DNA from: Ligilactobacillus apodemi DSM 16634 = JCM 16172
GTDB lineage: Bacteria > Bacillota > Bacilli > Lactobacillales > Lactobacillaceae
Length of the DNA: 64,000 nt
Direction of reading: 5' to 3'
Assembly (NCBI RefSeq): GCF_001434405.1
Contig: NZ_AZFT01000001.1
Coordinates: 1-64,000 of the forward strand
The notes beneath the pieces are model-generated. The model was given only the letters and a program-made list of their open reading frames with translations, was not told the origin of the DNA and did not search any database. The position numbers and the translations under genes were made by a program. Positions 8,871 to 17,878 of the stretch are shown here, one piece after another. Position 1 is the stretch's first letter. Every line of letters begins with the position of its first letter.

Positions 8871-10028
8871 TCACAATAGATCATACTGCTTTTCGAAATT
8901 TTTAATAAATGACTCTAAGGAAAAATATTTTACTTGCCTACTTCTTGAAGCTTTCCCCATTCGAATACGTTCACCTTCTGAGCTTATTAACTTGTCTAGT
9001 TTTTTACTCATATCGCTTGGATCCTTAACTTTTGCTAACAAGCCATTTTCCCCATTGACGACCATTTCAGTCACACCACCGTGATTATATCCAATAACAG
9101 GTTTTCCACTTGCCATTGCCTCTAAAACAACAGTTGGCAACGGATCTGGATTGATACTTGGTAACAATAGTACATCAAAAAAATTATGAATAGCAGCATT
9201 ATCTTTTCTAAATTCTGAAAAAATTATGCGTTCACAATTACTTTGACTGGCTATCTTTTCTTTTAGTTTTTCTACTCGCCATTCTTGTCCATCAAAAGCA
9301 CTCCCAATAATAAATAAATATAAATTAGGATACTTTTCCAATAGTGGCACAGTTGCTTTCAAAAAATCGTCTTGCCCTTTCCAAGCATTCACACGGCCAA
9401 TCATTCCTATTTTAATTACGTTTTTAGGAACATCCCATTCTTGTGCCAAATATTCACAAGGCGTATTAGGATTAAATAATTTTGAATCTATACCATTGTA
9501 GATTACTTTTATTTTTTGAGGAGAAACCATTTTAGATTTAATCAAATGGTCAGCTACTGCTTTTGAGACAACTATACATTGATCCGCATATTTCCCCACT
9601 AAATAACTTATAAACTTATAAATAATCTTAGGTTTTAAAATTATTTCATGAACATGCCACAATAATTTAGCGCCTAGTTTTCTTTTAAGATAAATTCCTT
9701 CCAACACAGCAGTTGTATTTACATGAATAATATCAATATCAATATTTTTATTCTGTAATAGTTTTATTATTTTTTTAGAGCTTCCTACATATGAGGTCAA
9801 ATATTTAAAAATACCGTGTATATTAAAATATTTTCTTCGTAGAATGGGGTATTCGACTACATAAGTTTCAATCCCCCTACTTTTTAGCTTATCCACTAAG
9901 ATGCCTTCTGTTGGCAAAATTACAATTGGTCTAAACTTTGTTTTATCCAAATTTGTAACTAACTCTAATAAAATTTTATCAGCACCATACATTTCGGCCC
10001 CTGCGTGCAAATAGAGTATATTTTTCAC
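8871..10028 (-). CDS. GT4 glycosyltransferase
   Basis: A 385-residue GT-B retaining transferase. The N-terminal half begins ILYLHAGAEMYGADKILLEL, the typical acceptor-side start. The C-terminal donor domain has IGMIGRVNAWKGQDDFL (about 215), LLLPSINPDPLPTVVLEAMASGKPVIG (about 290-315) with the conserved glutamate, and GGVTEMVVNGENGLL. It should transfer one sugar of the EPS repeat on the cytoplasmic side. It follows the rhamnosyltransferase gene by 11 bases. AT-rich with many ATA and AGA codons. The sugar is not predictable. Confidence 0.85.
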   Translation of the reverse strand: MKNILYLHAGAEMYGADKILLELVTNLDKTKFRPIVILPTEGILVDKLKSRGIETYVVEYPILRRKYFNIHGIFKYLTSYVGSSKKIIKLLQNKNIDIDIIHVNTTAVLEGIYLKRKLGAKLLWHVHEIILKPKIIYKFISYLVGKYADQCIVVSKAVADHLIKSKMVSPQKIKVIYNGIDSKLFNPNTPCEYLAQEWDVPKNVIKIGMIGRVNAWKGQDDFLKATVPLLEKYPNLYLFIIGSAFDGQEWRVEKLKEKIASQSNCERIIFSEFRKDNAAIHNFFDVLLLPSINPDPLPTVVLEAMASGKPVIGYNHGGVTEMVVNGENGLLAKVKDPSDMSKKLDKLISSEGERIRMGKASRSRQVKYFSLESFIKNFEKQYDLL

Positions 10029-10039
10029 TTGTTGGCTCC

Positions 10040-11200
10040 TTACTTCATAAACATAGATTCGTAATCAAACACTATTTTATTCCATGAATAGTAATTTTTA
10101 ATTTGGTTTTTTGCACGCCTCCCTAATTCTTCTTTTTGAGCTTGATCTAATTTTACTGTTTTTTCAAGTAAACTACTTAAGCTTCCTTCTTCAGTGCTCC
10201 AGTAAAGTGCACCTTTTTCACCAACTTCCTGATTAAAGCCAACATTTAAAAGTAAGTTTAATGGTGTACTACCTAAAGCTTCTAATAAAGACGGATTGGT
10301 CCCTCCAACCGAATGTCCATGCAAATAACCAAAAGCATTTTCACGAATATATTTTAACAATTCAGCATCATAGACTGTTCCCACAAATTTAATTCGTGGA
10401 TCTTTTTCAAAATGAGTTTTTTCTTTTAATTCTTCGTAGAATTTGTTTTTCTCAACATTTGTTATAATAACTAAATCTTTTTTTACGTCACTCGCCATAA
10501 ATTCGCGAATCATCGTTTCATAATTATTTTCAGGAACAAATCGTCCCACAATCAAAAAATACTCATTTTCTTTAACTTGATGTTTTTTTAACCATTCACT
10601 AACTTTTGAATCTTCATGAGTTAGTTTAGATTCTGTAATATCCGCCCCGTAAGCAATAAATGTAGTTTTAGGATTATATTTAGCATAATCTTCTTTAATA
10701 TAAGATTCAATTGACTTACTATCACAAACTAAAAAATCAGCATTTTTTACCATTAGCCTTTCAGATAATTTCCAGTATCTTCTAACTGGCGCAGACCATT
10801 TTGCTCGTTTCCATTCATGTCCATCTGGATTTACCCATACTTTAAAGCCATACTTATGGAATTTTTTTACATAAGAGTGCAAGAAGGGACCAATTCGGCA
10901 AGCTAATATATAAACAATTCCATCTCGAAGATCACGTTCTTTAATTGTTTTCAAAGCCCAATCTAAAGCTTTCAAATCATATAATATGGCCTTTGCCCCA
11001 CCAATATTTGGTACCGTTATCTCTTGACATTCCGCCTTAGCATATTCGTAATTTTTAGTATCTTTTTCAAAGGTCATGCAAGCCACATGATATTTAATAT
11101 CCCGATTTTCTTGTCTTTGAACTAAATTATCGACAAAAGTTTCAAAACCACCATAATTAGCTGGAATTCCTTTAGAACCTATGACAAATATATCCTTCAC
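10040..11200 (-). CDS. DUF1972/GT4 rhamnosyltransferase (Cps2T/EpsF-like)
   Basis: A 386-residue transferase with an N-terminal DUF1972 domain (IGSKGIPANYGGFETFVDNL at residues 7-26, and WVNPDGHEWKRAKW near 125) fused to a GT4 donor domain (YFLIVGRFVPENNYETMI near 215; GYLHGHSVGGTNPSLLEALG near 290). This architecture is that of the beta-1,4-rhamnosyltransferases adding L-rhamnose from dTDP-rhamnose. The rmlABCD genes in the same operon support that donor. It is probably an early transferase acting on the lipid-linked first sugar. The linkage is inferred from family only. Confidence 0.8.
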   Translation of the reverse strand: MKDIFVIGSKGIPANYGGFETFVDNLVQRQENRDIKYHVACMTFEKDTKNYEYAKAECQEITVPNIGGAKAILYDLKALDWALKTIKERDLRDGIVYILACRIGPFLHSYVKKFHKYGFKVWVNPDGHEWKRAKWSAPVRRYWKLSERLMVKNADFLVCDSKSIESYIKEDYAKYNPKTTFIAYGADITESKLTHEDSKVSEWLKKHQVKENEYFLIVGRFVPENNYETMIREFMASDVKKDLVIITNVEKNKFYEELKEKTHFEKDPRIKFVGTVYDAELLKYIRENAFGYLHGHSVGGTNPSLLEALGSTPLNLLLNVGFNQEVGEKGALYWSTEEGSLSSLLEKTVKLDQAQKEELGRRAKNQIKNYYSWNKIVFDYESMFMK

Positions 11201-11218
11201 TAAACCCTATCTCCTTTT

Positions 11219-12241
11219 CTACTTCCAATCCAACTTTTTTAGCTTATCTAAATAAACGTTAAATCTTATCATTGATTGATAACTTTTTACTTTAATAAAA
11301 TAATAAAATAAACGATACCTTTTTGGTAAGCTATTAACTCCTGCTTTGCATTTAAGATATGGAGCATAATTATACTTATTGATGATTCGTTTCAGTTGTG
11401 AGGTTGCATTTGATATACTTACTTCACCTCTAATAATTTTTGCACCATAGTATCTGCGAACCAACGTACATATCCCATTTAACTTAATACGAGATATAAT
11501 TTCAAAACCAGCTCTCACGGAAAGATATTTAGCTAATAGTTTATCTACTTGTTGTTCATACGCAAGTTCCCCTACCAACGTTTTCTCATTAAAACGTGAT
11601 AACGAATGCTCGTCTAAAATTTTATAAAAATTATATGACGACAGATAAATTTCTTTAACTTTATCTAGAGCCTGTAAAATAAACAACGTATCTTCAGAAA
11701 TAACAACATCTTCATTAAAGAAAATTTGATTATCCAATAAAAATTCTCGACGATAAAATTTTGATGCGATCCCTTCTTGGATAGACGGTGTTGTCATCCC
11801 CAAAACCATCTTCATTAATTCCAAGCGTTGCTCATCTTTGCTTATCACTAGATTTTTATCAGCTGGCAATCGTTGCATATCTACCCACAAAATATCTGGC
11901 AAGTAAGTTATTTGTTTTAAAAATTTTTCTACAAAATTACTAGCATAAATGTCATCACTATCAATAAATGTTACATATTTACCAACAGCTTCTTTTATTC
12001 CACAATTTCTAGCCTTACTTACTCCACCATGCTTATTTTGAATTAGTTTATATATTGATTGTTGCTTGACTTTTTCTTTAAGAATATCAACTGTCCTATC
12101 TGTTGAACCATCATCTACAAAAAGCACTTCAACTTTATCATTATGATCTGCTATTGAAGCCTCTAAACTTTGTAACGTCCTCTCTATGTATTCAGCAGAA
12201 TTATATGTAGGCATGATAAAAGTTAACTCTTTCTCTCTCAT
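11219..12241 (-). CDS. GT2 glycosyltransferase
   Basis: A 340-residue GT2 enzyme with LTFIMPTYNSAEYIERTL at the start, LFVDDGSTDRTVD, SKARNCGI and the metal site FIDSDDIYA near residue 94. It is the same length as, and collinear with, the protein encoded at 2035-3057. It lies 14 bases downstream of the GlfT2-like gene at 12256-13218, so the pair of transferase types found at the operon end also occurs here, in the opposite order. Specificity unknown. Confidence 0.85.
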   Translation of the reverse strand: MREKELTFIMPTYNSAEYIERTLQSLEASIADHNDKVEVLFVDDGSTDRTVDILKEKVKQQSIYKLIQNKHGGVSKARNCGIKEAVGKYVTFIDSDDIYASNFVEKFLKQITYLPDILWVDMQRLPADKNLVISKDEQRLELMKMVLGMTTPSIQEGIASKFYRREFLLDNQIFFNEDVVISEDTLFILQALDKVKEIYLSSYNFYKILDEHSLSRFNEKTLVGELAYEQQVDKLLAKYLSVRAGFEIISRIKLNGICTLVRRYYGAKIIRGEVSISNATSQLKRIINKYNYAPYLKCKAGVNSLPKRYRLFYYFIKVKSYQSMIRFNVYLDKLKKLDWK

Positions 12242-12255
12242 AAACTCCCACCTTT

Positions 12256-13218
12256 TTAGTAGTCAGGATCAACTCTTTTTCCCATGCGCTCATGAATTCC
12301 ATCACTATATGCTTTAAAAATCAATGGTGCATTTTGTTTAAGATGTCCATCTCTAATTGAAGTAGCTAAGGTTTGCAATAATAATAAACGCGGACTTACC
12401 TTTCTAACAGCCCAATTTTTACCATAACGACGGTCAAAAATAATATTATTTCTCAAAGTATAATACATTCTCCAAGAGTAAGGTTCTTTTTTCTTAGTAG
12501 CATTTGTCGCCGTCTTCTTTGCTAATTGTCGATGCAAGATAGCATTTGTTGCATATACAATCTTAGAATGCTTCAAAATTCTTTGTGCATAGTCCGAATC
12601 ATCATATTCTAAAAAGAATCCCTGGTCAGGTTCACCTATTTTTCTAACCAGTTCTGTTTGTAATAATGGTCCTTCAAAAGGCATATCAGAGACAAAATAT
12701 TGATCTTTATCTAAAGGATACTTGGCAGGTTGTTTACGCCACCAAGTCCAAAATTTTCTAAAATCAGCAAAATCAATGTTTAAACAAACTAAATCTTGAT
12801 AATTCTCATCATTTCTACTTGGAATGACTGCTTGAACATGTTTTTTCTCCATCTTGTCCAACAATATTTCTAGGCAGTCAGGCTCTGGATATACATCATC
12901 ATCCATGATCCATAAATAATCGCTCTCAAGCTCTTTGGCCATCTTGATCGCATTCGCAAATCCCCCAGCTCCCCCTAGATTTTCAGAACTGCGGAAGCAA
13001 ATACCAAATTGATCGTTCGAAACATTCGCTAATTCCGAACTGTTAGTTATAATTTGGAAACCATTTTCCTTTAAGTATTCATTGGTTCCGTCACTACTAT
13101 CATTATCAAAAATAAAAATTTGCGCTACTTGATGATTTTGCGCCTTGATCCCTTGTAAAACTTTTTTTAGACAAGGTAGTCTGTTGTATGTTACTAAAAC
13201 AACACACACCCTTTTCAT
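12256..13218 (-). CDS. GT2 glycosyltransferase, GlfT2/rhamnosyltransferase-like
   Basis: A 320-residue GT-A enzyme with CVVLVTYNRLPCLKKVLQG, IFDNDSSDGTNEYL, NLGGAGGFANAI and the catalytic YLWIMDDDVYPEPDCLEILL (about 95-114). The FEGPLLQ and FFLEYDDSDYAQRIL blocks and the C-terminal RMGKRVDPDY match the paralogue at 1088-2029. Members of this subfamily transfer galactofuranose or rhamnose. Both donors are encoded nearby (glf and rmlABCD), so either is possible. It is co-transcribed with the GT4 gene upstream (12-base gap). Confidence 0.85.
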   Translation of the reverse strand: MKRVCVVLVTYNRLPCLKKVLQGIKAQNHQVAQIFIFDNDSSDGTNEYLKENGFQIITNSSELANVSNDQFGICFRSSENLGGAGGFANAIKMAKELESDYLWIMDDDVYPEPDCLEILLDKMEKKHVQAVIPSRNDENYQDLVCLNIDFADFRKFWTWWRKQPAKYPLDKDQYFVSDMPFEGPLLQTELVRKIGEPDQGFFLEYDDSDYAQRILKHSKIVYATNAILHRQLAKKTATNATKKKEPYSWRMYYTLRNNIIFDRRYGKNWAVRKVSPRLLLLQTLATSIRDGHLKQNAPLIFKAYSDGIHERMGKRVDPDY

Positions 13219-13230
13219 TTCATTTTCCTC

Positions 13231-14361
13231 CTACCCTTGCAAAAATTCTTTCACCTTACTTGCCCAAGCATCCCAATTTAACGTACTTTGATAATATTTC
13301 ACCGAATTACTTGAAAATTCAGTATATTTTTGAGAATCTTGCACAAGATTTTTAATAGTATCGGCAAAATCTTTGCTAGTTGCTGTTTTTTTCAAAGTGA
13401 AGCCAGTCTTATCATTTAAGACATATTGTGGTACCCCACCAGTTTCATAAGTTATAACCGGTAAAGCATACATCGCTGCTTCTGCGAAAACAATTCCTGC
13501 AGCTTCTGCTTGTGTAGGTAAAATAAACAAATCAGCGTTACGATATTCTTTTTCTAACAGCTGTAATTCATGTGGATCATTTTTATCTAAACGTCCCTTA
13601 AAAACAACATTTTCTTGTTTAAAACCTGTAGGTGCAGATACACCAACTACTGTTAAATAATACTCATATTCACTCTTAGCATCATCATTCAATAATTTTA
13701 AAGTTTCTAATGCTGTATCAACGCCCTTACGTTCCCACTCTACCCCCACTAGTAGCAATTTTACTTGTTTTTTATCTAACTTACGTGGAGCAATTTCAAC
13801 GTGAGGTAAATTAGCCCCAAATGGTATTAAAGCTAATTTTTCTTGATCTTGATGATAATCTTTCACTACACTTTGATAAGCCCACTTACTTGGTACGATA
13901 ATTTTAGTAGAATTTTGCAACGCTAATTGATCAATTTCATCGCCATTATCCACGCTTTGTTTATCTACACCAGAATAATAATAATCATTCATTAGAGCAT
14001 ACGTTGCATCAGGAATATCTACAAACTTTTCTTTTGCTTGAGCGTAAGCAATTACCGCTGCTCCACCAGGGCAAAGATAATAATCTGACTTTCTGGCTTG
14101 CGCCTTAATTTGCTTATCTACCCTTTTGCCCCAATATTTTGCTCCAAGTGTCGTGGTCTCAAAATTTGCGACTGCAATATTTCTTATTCGCTGCAAGTAA
14201 AATAGCCCTAGTCGAATATAAAAGCGAGTAAACCAATTTTTTAACGTAATCGTATCCGTTTCGATTCCATTGCGTCGTAAGGCTTCATACATATTACTTG
14301 TTGTTCCCGACCAAGTTTTTTTATCTTTTGGATCGGTCATTGAAACTACTGTTAACTTCAT
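13231..14361 (-). CDS. GT4 glycosyltransferase
   Basis: A 376-residue GT-B transferase. The N-terminus starts KLTVVSMTDPKDKKTWSGT. The donor domain has LLLVGVEWERKGVDTALETL (about 210), ADLFILPTQAEAAGIVFAEAAMYALPV (about 280-306) with the E-x7-E-like pattern, and ETGGVPQYVLNDKTGFTL. It probably acts cytoplasmically on the growing EPS repeat unit. Neighbours on both sides are GT2 genes 12 and 24 bases away, so it is within the same transcript. Donor sugar unknown. Confidence 0.85.
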   Translation of the reverse strand: MKLTVVSMTDPKDKKTWSGTTSNMYEALRRNGIETDTITLKNWFTRFYIRLGLFYLQRIRNIAVANFETTTLGAKYWGKRVDKQIKAQARKSDYYLCPGGAAVIAYAQAKEKFVDIPDATYALMNDYYYSGVDKQSVDNGDEIDQLALQNSTKIIVPSKWAYQSVVKDYHQDQEKLALIPFGANLPHVEIAPRKLDKKQVKLLLVGVEWERKGVDTALETLKLLNDDAKSEYEYYLTVVGVSAPTGFKQENVVFKGRLDKNDPHELQLLEKEYRNADLFILPTQAEAAGIVFAEAAMYALPVITYETGGVPQYVLNDKTGFTLKKTATSKDFADTIKNLVQDSQKYTEFSSNSVKYYQSTLNWDAWASKVKEFLQG

Positions 14362-14385
14362 AAAAAACTATCCCCAATCTCCTCA

Positions 14386-15369
14386 TTAAATCGCATTTGG
14401 TCTAACTACATGCAAACATTTATAAGTCAACGTAGCCAATGGTGTTGCATGTAAAATTGACCAAGCAAAAATACGTCTTAATTTACCTTGAACTTGCACT
14501 AAAGAATACTGTAAAATCACCGATTTTAATTCTTTCTTCAGCGCATCGCTCTGTTCTCCAGACATATTCTCTCTGATCAAATCTCCATAGATATCAACTG
14601 TCTTAGTAACTAAGTAGCTATCACTTTTTTCTTTCAAAGTGGGGAACAGTTGTCCGATACTAGTATACTTCTCATACATGGCACGATAATGATCATCAAA
14701 ATTAGTAATAACTATCTCTCTTACAATCCCATTAGGATTATAGCGGTAATAGTAGTAACCTTCATTTAACAAAACTATCTTAGCGCAATCTTGCGAAAAA
14801 CGTACAATTGCGTGCGTATCTTCAAAATTCATTCCTGATGTAAATTCAAGGTCTCGAATTTTCTCAGTTTTAAATAATCTTCGCCAAAAATGATCTGTTA
14901 TCGCTTGATCTGCCAAAAGTAAATCCATATATTCCATTTGATTTAACACTTCAGTTTCATTTATCCCATCAAAATGTTTTCTAATTTCTCCGTTAGGCAT
15001 AATTTCAAAATATTGACAAATGACCATATCAGCTTGTTCTTTTTCAGCTACTGTAATCATTTGTTCAAACATTTCCTGGGAAATATAATCATCTGGATCA
15101 ATAAATAACGTATATTTAGCCTTAGCGTGCCTTATGCCTTCATTTCTAGCACTAGATACACCACCATTTTGCTTATGGATAACTTTAAAACGACTATCTT
15201 TTTCGACCCACTGATCGCAAATTTCACCACTCGTATCCGTTGAGCCGTCATCAATCAAAATTACAGTATAGTTACGAAAAGTTTGTTTGGCGATCGATTC
15301 TAAGCATTCAGGTAAATAGTCTTGAACATTATAAATTGGAATAATAACTGTTAATAATTCTTCACCCAT
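14386..15369 (-). CDS. GT2 glycosyltransferase
   Basis: A 327-residue GT2 enzyme: LTVIIPIYNVQDYLPECLES at residues 6-25, LIDDGSTDTSGEICDQW, NGGVSSARN, and the metal site FIDPDDYIS near residue 93. The C-terminal half has a weak hydrophobic stretch near residues 300-315. It is the first transferase gene after rmlD (15-base gap), so it may be an early sugar-adding enzyme of the repeat unit. Confidence 0.85.
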   Translation of the reverse strand: MGEELLTVIIPIYNVQDYLPECLESIAKQTFRNYTVILIDDGSTDTSGEICDQWVEKDSRFKVIHKQNGGVSSARNEGIRHAKAKYTLFIDPDDYISQEMFEQMITVAEKEQADMVICQYFEIMPNGEIRKHFDGINETEVLNQMEYMDLLLADQAITDHFWRRLFKTEKIRDLEFTSGMNFEDTHAIVRFSQDCAKIVLLNEGYYYYRYNPNGIVREIVITNFDDHYRAMYEKYTSIGQLFPTLKEKSDSYLVTKTVDIYGDLIRENMSGEQSDALKKELKSVILQYSLVQVQGKLRRIFAWSILHATPLATLTYKCLHVVRPNAI

Positions 15370-15384
15370 TTAAAACCTCTACTA

Positions 15385-16230
15385 TTACTCGCTTTTTTCA
15401 ATCTGTTTCATAAATTCAGCTAACGCATCTTGCCACATTGGAAATTCAAAGCCTGTTTCCTTAGCTAAATGCATTACTGAATAGTGAGGACGGAAAGCTG
15501 CTGTTGGGTATTCATCAGATGAAACAGGAGCTACTTCAACGTCAGTATCTTTTAAGATTTCTTTAGCAAATTCATACCATGAGCATTGGCCATCATTACT
15601 GCATTGATAAACGCCATATTCAATGTTGTTATCAACTAAGTATGTTAAGAATTCAGCTAATGTTCTAGTCCAGGTAGGACGACCAACTTGGTCTGCCACC
15701 ACGGTTAAACGGTCATGGTTTTTAGCCAAGTTCAACATTGTGTAAACAAAGTTAGGTCCCCATTTACCATAAACCCATGCAGTCCGTACGATATAGTACT
15801 TATCACAGTATTTTTCAACCACTTCTTCACCGATCAATTTTGTCCGACCATATTCATTGCGTGGACCCTTAGGATCGTCTGGCATATATTCGCCTTCTGT
15901 CCGTGACCCATCGAAAACATAGTCTGTGCTGACATAGATCATCAAAGCATCGTATTTTTTACATGCTTTTGCCATGATATCTGAACCGACAGCATTGACC
16001 ATTTCGTTGACCTTTTTGCCTTCACCTTCAGCTTTATCAACTGCAGTATAAGCAGCACAGTGATAAACAACTTCTGGTCTATTTTCAGCAAAATATTTAT
16101 CAACTTTAGCTTCATCGGTAATATCTAAAACATCTACATCAGCTGCATCATAAGCAATACCACGTTCATCAAACAAATGTTGTAATTCTTGACCTAATTG
16201 TCCATTACCACCAGTGATCAATATCTTCAT
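15385..16230 (-). CDS. rmlD: dTDP-4-dehydrorhamnose reductase
   Basis: A 281-residue short-chain-dehydrogenase-fold enzyme for the last step to dTDP-L-rhamnose, using NAD(P)H. The nucleotide-binding loop is ILITGGNGQLGQEL (residues 3-16). The catalytic YxxxK is in EYGRTKLIGE (about 128-137) after STDYVFDG (about 103-110). RTAWVYG and QVGRPTWT are typical of RmlD. The length is usual. It follows rmlB with a 68-base gap that carries a terminator-like hairpin, so expression may be uncoupled from rmlACB. Confidence 0.95.
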   Translation of the reverse strand: MKILITGGNGQLGQELQHLFDERGIAYDAADVDVLDITDEAKVDKYFAENRPEVVYHCAAYTAVDKAEGEGKKVNEMVNAVGSDIMAKACKKYDALMIYVSTDYVFDGSRTEGEYMPDDPKGPRNEYGRTKLIGEEVVEKYCDKYYIVRTAWVYGKWGPNFVYTMLNLAKNHDRLTVVADQVGRPTWTRTLAEFLTYLVDNNIEYGVYQCSNDGQCSWYEFAKEILKDTDVEVAPVSSDEYPTAAFRPHYSVMHLAKETGFEFPMWQDALAEFMKQIEKSE

Positions 16231-16262
16231 TATTTAACTCCTATATTTTTTAAAATATATGT

Positions 16263-16290
16263 AAAAAGGTTGGCACTGCCCGTGACAACC
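16263..16290 (-). terminator. Hairpin with T tract between rmlB and rmlD
   Basis: GGTTGGCAC (16268-16276) pairs with GTGACAACC (16282-16290), nine positions with one mismatch, around a five-base loop. On the minus strand five Ts follow directly (16263-16267). It looks like a weak intrinsic terminator or attenuator inside the rml operon. Confidence 0.55.
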
Positions 16291-16298
16291 CACCTACT

Positions 16299-17285
16299 CT
16301 AACTTAAAGCTGCACGCTCTTTCAATGGGCGCCACCAGTCTTCATTATTCAAATACCAATCAACAGTTTCTACGATACCTGTATCAAAAGTATATTTTGG
16401 CTTCCAACCAAGTTCTGTTTCGATCTTAGTTGGGTCAATTGCGTAACGACGATCATGACCTAGACGATCTTCAACGTATTCAATTGCTTCTTCACCTAAG
16501 CCAAGTTTTTCAACGATCAAGTGGACGATTTCATTGTTTGTGCGTTCGTTATGACCGCCAACATTGTAAACTTCACCCTTACGACCTTTGTGCAATACAA
16601 GGTCGATTGCTTGACAGTGGTCATATACATGAAGCCAGTCACGAATATTCTTACCATCACCATAAATCGGTAACTTCTTGCCATCCATCCCGTTTGATGT
16701 CATCAATGGAATCAATTTTTCAGGGAATTGATATGGACCATAGTTATTTGAACAACGTGTAATATTAACGTTTAACCCATAAGTTTCATAGTAAGCACGA
16801 ACTAATAAGTCAGCTGATGCTTTACTTGCTGAGTATGGTGAGTTTGGTGCCAAAGGTGTTGTTTCGCTGAAGTAACCTTCTTTACCCAAAGTACCATAAA
16901 CTTCGTCAGTTGAAACTTGAAGATATTTTTCTAAGCCCATTGTCTTAGCAACGTGTAACAATGCCAAAGTTCCTTGAACATTTGTTTCAACGAAAACTTC
17001 TGGATGTAAGATCGAACGGTCAACGTGACTTTCAGCCGCAAAGTTAACGATCGTGTCAATATCATGTTCTCTAACTAAATGTTCAACCAATTCACGGTTA
17101 GTAATGTTGCCATGCACAAATACATGGTTAGGGTTATCCTTTAAGTCATCCAAATTGTGGATGTTACCAGCATATGTTAACAAATCAAGGTTAACAATTT
17201 TGTATTCAGGATATTTTTCAAGCATGTAGCGGACAAAATTACTACCGATAAAACCGGCACCGCCTGTTACAAGTAAGTTTTTCAT
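16299..17285 (-). CDS. rmlB: dTDP-glucose 4,6-dehydratase
   Basis: A roughly 328-residue extended-SDR enzyme that converts dTDP-glucose to dTDP-4-keto-6-deoxyglucose with bound NAD. Visible motifs are LLVTGGAGFIGSNFVRYML at the start, STDEVYGTLG (about 123-132), and the catalytic YSASKASADLLVRAYYETYG (about 150-169). RCSNNYGPYQFPEKLIPLM is diagnostic for RmlB. A TTG one codon upstream is an alternative start with better spacing to the AAGGA site; I placed the start at the ATG. It sits 7 bases after rmlC. Confidence 0.95.
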   Translation of the reverse strand: MKNLLVTGGAGFIGSNFVRYMLEKYPEYKIVNLDLLTYAGNIHNLDDLKDNPNHVFVHGNITNRELVEHLVREHDIDTIVNFAAESHVDRSILHPEVFVETNVQGTLALLHVAKTMGLEKYLQVSTDEVYGTLGKEGYFSETTPLAPNSPYSASKASADLLVRAYYETYGLNVNITRCSNNYGPYQFPEKLIPLMTSNGMDGKKLPIYGDGKNIRDWLHVYDHCQAIDLVLHKGRKGEVYNVGGHNERTNNEIVHLIVEKLGLGEEAIEYVEDRLGHDRRYAIDPTKIETELGWKPKYTFDTGIVETVDWYLNNEDWWRPLKERAALS

Positions 17286-17292
17286 CAATAAC

Positions 17293-17862
17293 TTAGTCCT
17301 TTCCGTATGTGAAGTTCAAATCAGCATCCTTCAAACGTGGGTGCTTTTTATCTTTGTCTGATAAAATCAAATGTTCAACTGGCATTGGCCAATCAATTGC
17401 CAAATCAGGATCATCAAAAGCAATTCCCCCGTCAGCTTCTGGATTATAATAGCCATCAACTTTGTATGCCACATTAACGTTAGGTGTCAAGGTCACAAAA
17501 CCATGAGCAAAGCCCTTTGGCACTAATAATTGACGGTGATTATATTCACTTAAAATAAATCCTTGCCATTGACCGTATGTAGGTGAGCCCTTACGAATAT
17601 CAACGATCACATCATAGATAACACCTGTAACTGCACGTAATAATTTTGTTTGTGCGTAAGGTGCACGTTGGTAATGTAATCCTCTTAAAACGCCTGGTTC
17701 AACAGAAAGTGATTGATTGTCTTGGGTAAAATCAAAATCAATTCCTGCTTCAACAAATTTTTGTTTTGTATATGTTTCTGTGAAAAAACCACGATGATCA
17801 CCAAAAACATCTGTTTCAATGATTTTGGCATCTTGTAATTTTGTATCAATAACTTTAACCAT
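17293..17862 (-). CDS. rmlC: dTDP-4-dehydrorhamnose 3,5-epimerase
   Basis: A 189-residue cupin-fold epimerase acting on dTDP-4-keto-6-deoxyglucose, forming the L-configuration for rhamnose. Family features include FGDHRGFFTETY, LRGLHYQ (catalytic His, about 60-66), the YDVIVDIRKGSPTYGQW block (about 83-99) and VPKGFAHGFVTL (about 113-124). Length and motifs are complete. It lies 16 bases downstream of rmlA and is co-transcribed with it. Confidence 0.95.
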   Translation of the reverse strand: MVKVIDTKLQDAKIIETDVFGDHRGFFTETYTKQKFVEAGIDFDFTQDNQSLSVEPGVLRGLHYQRAPYAQTKLLRAVTGVIYDVIVDIRKGSPTYGQWQGFILSEYNHRQLLVPKGFAHGFVTLTPNVNVAYKVDGYYNPEADGGIAFDDPDLAIDWPMPVEHLILSDKDKKHPRLKDADLNFTYGKD

Positions 17863-17878
17863 TATTCAACAACTCCTA

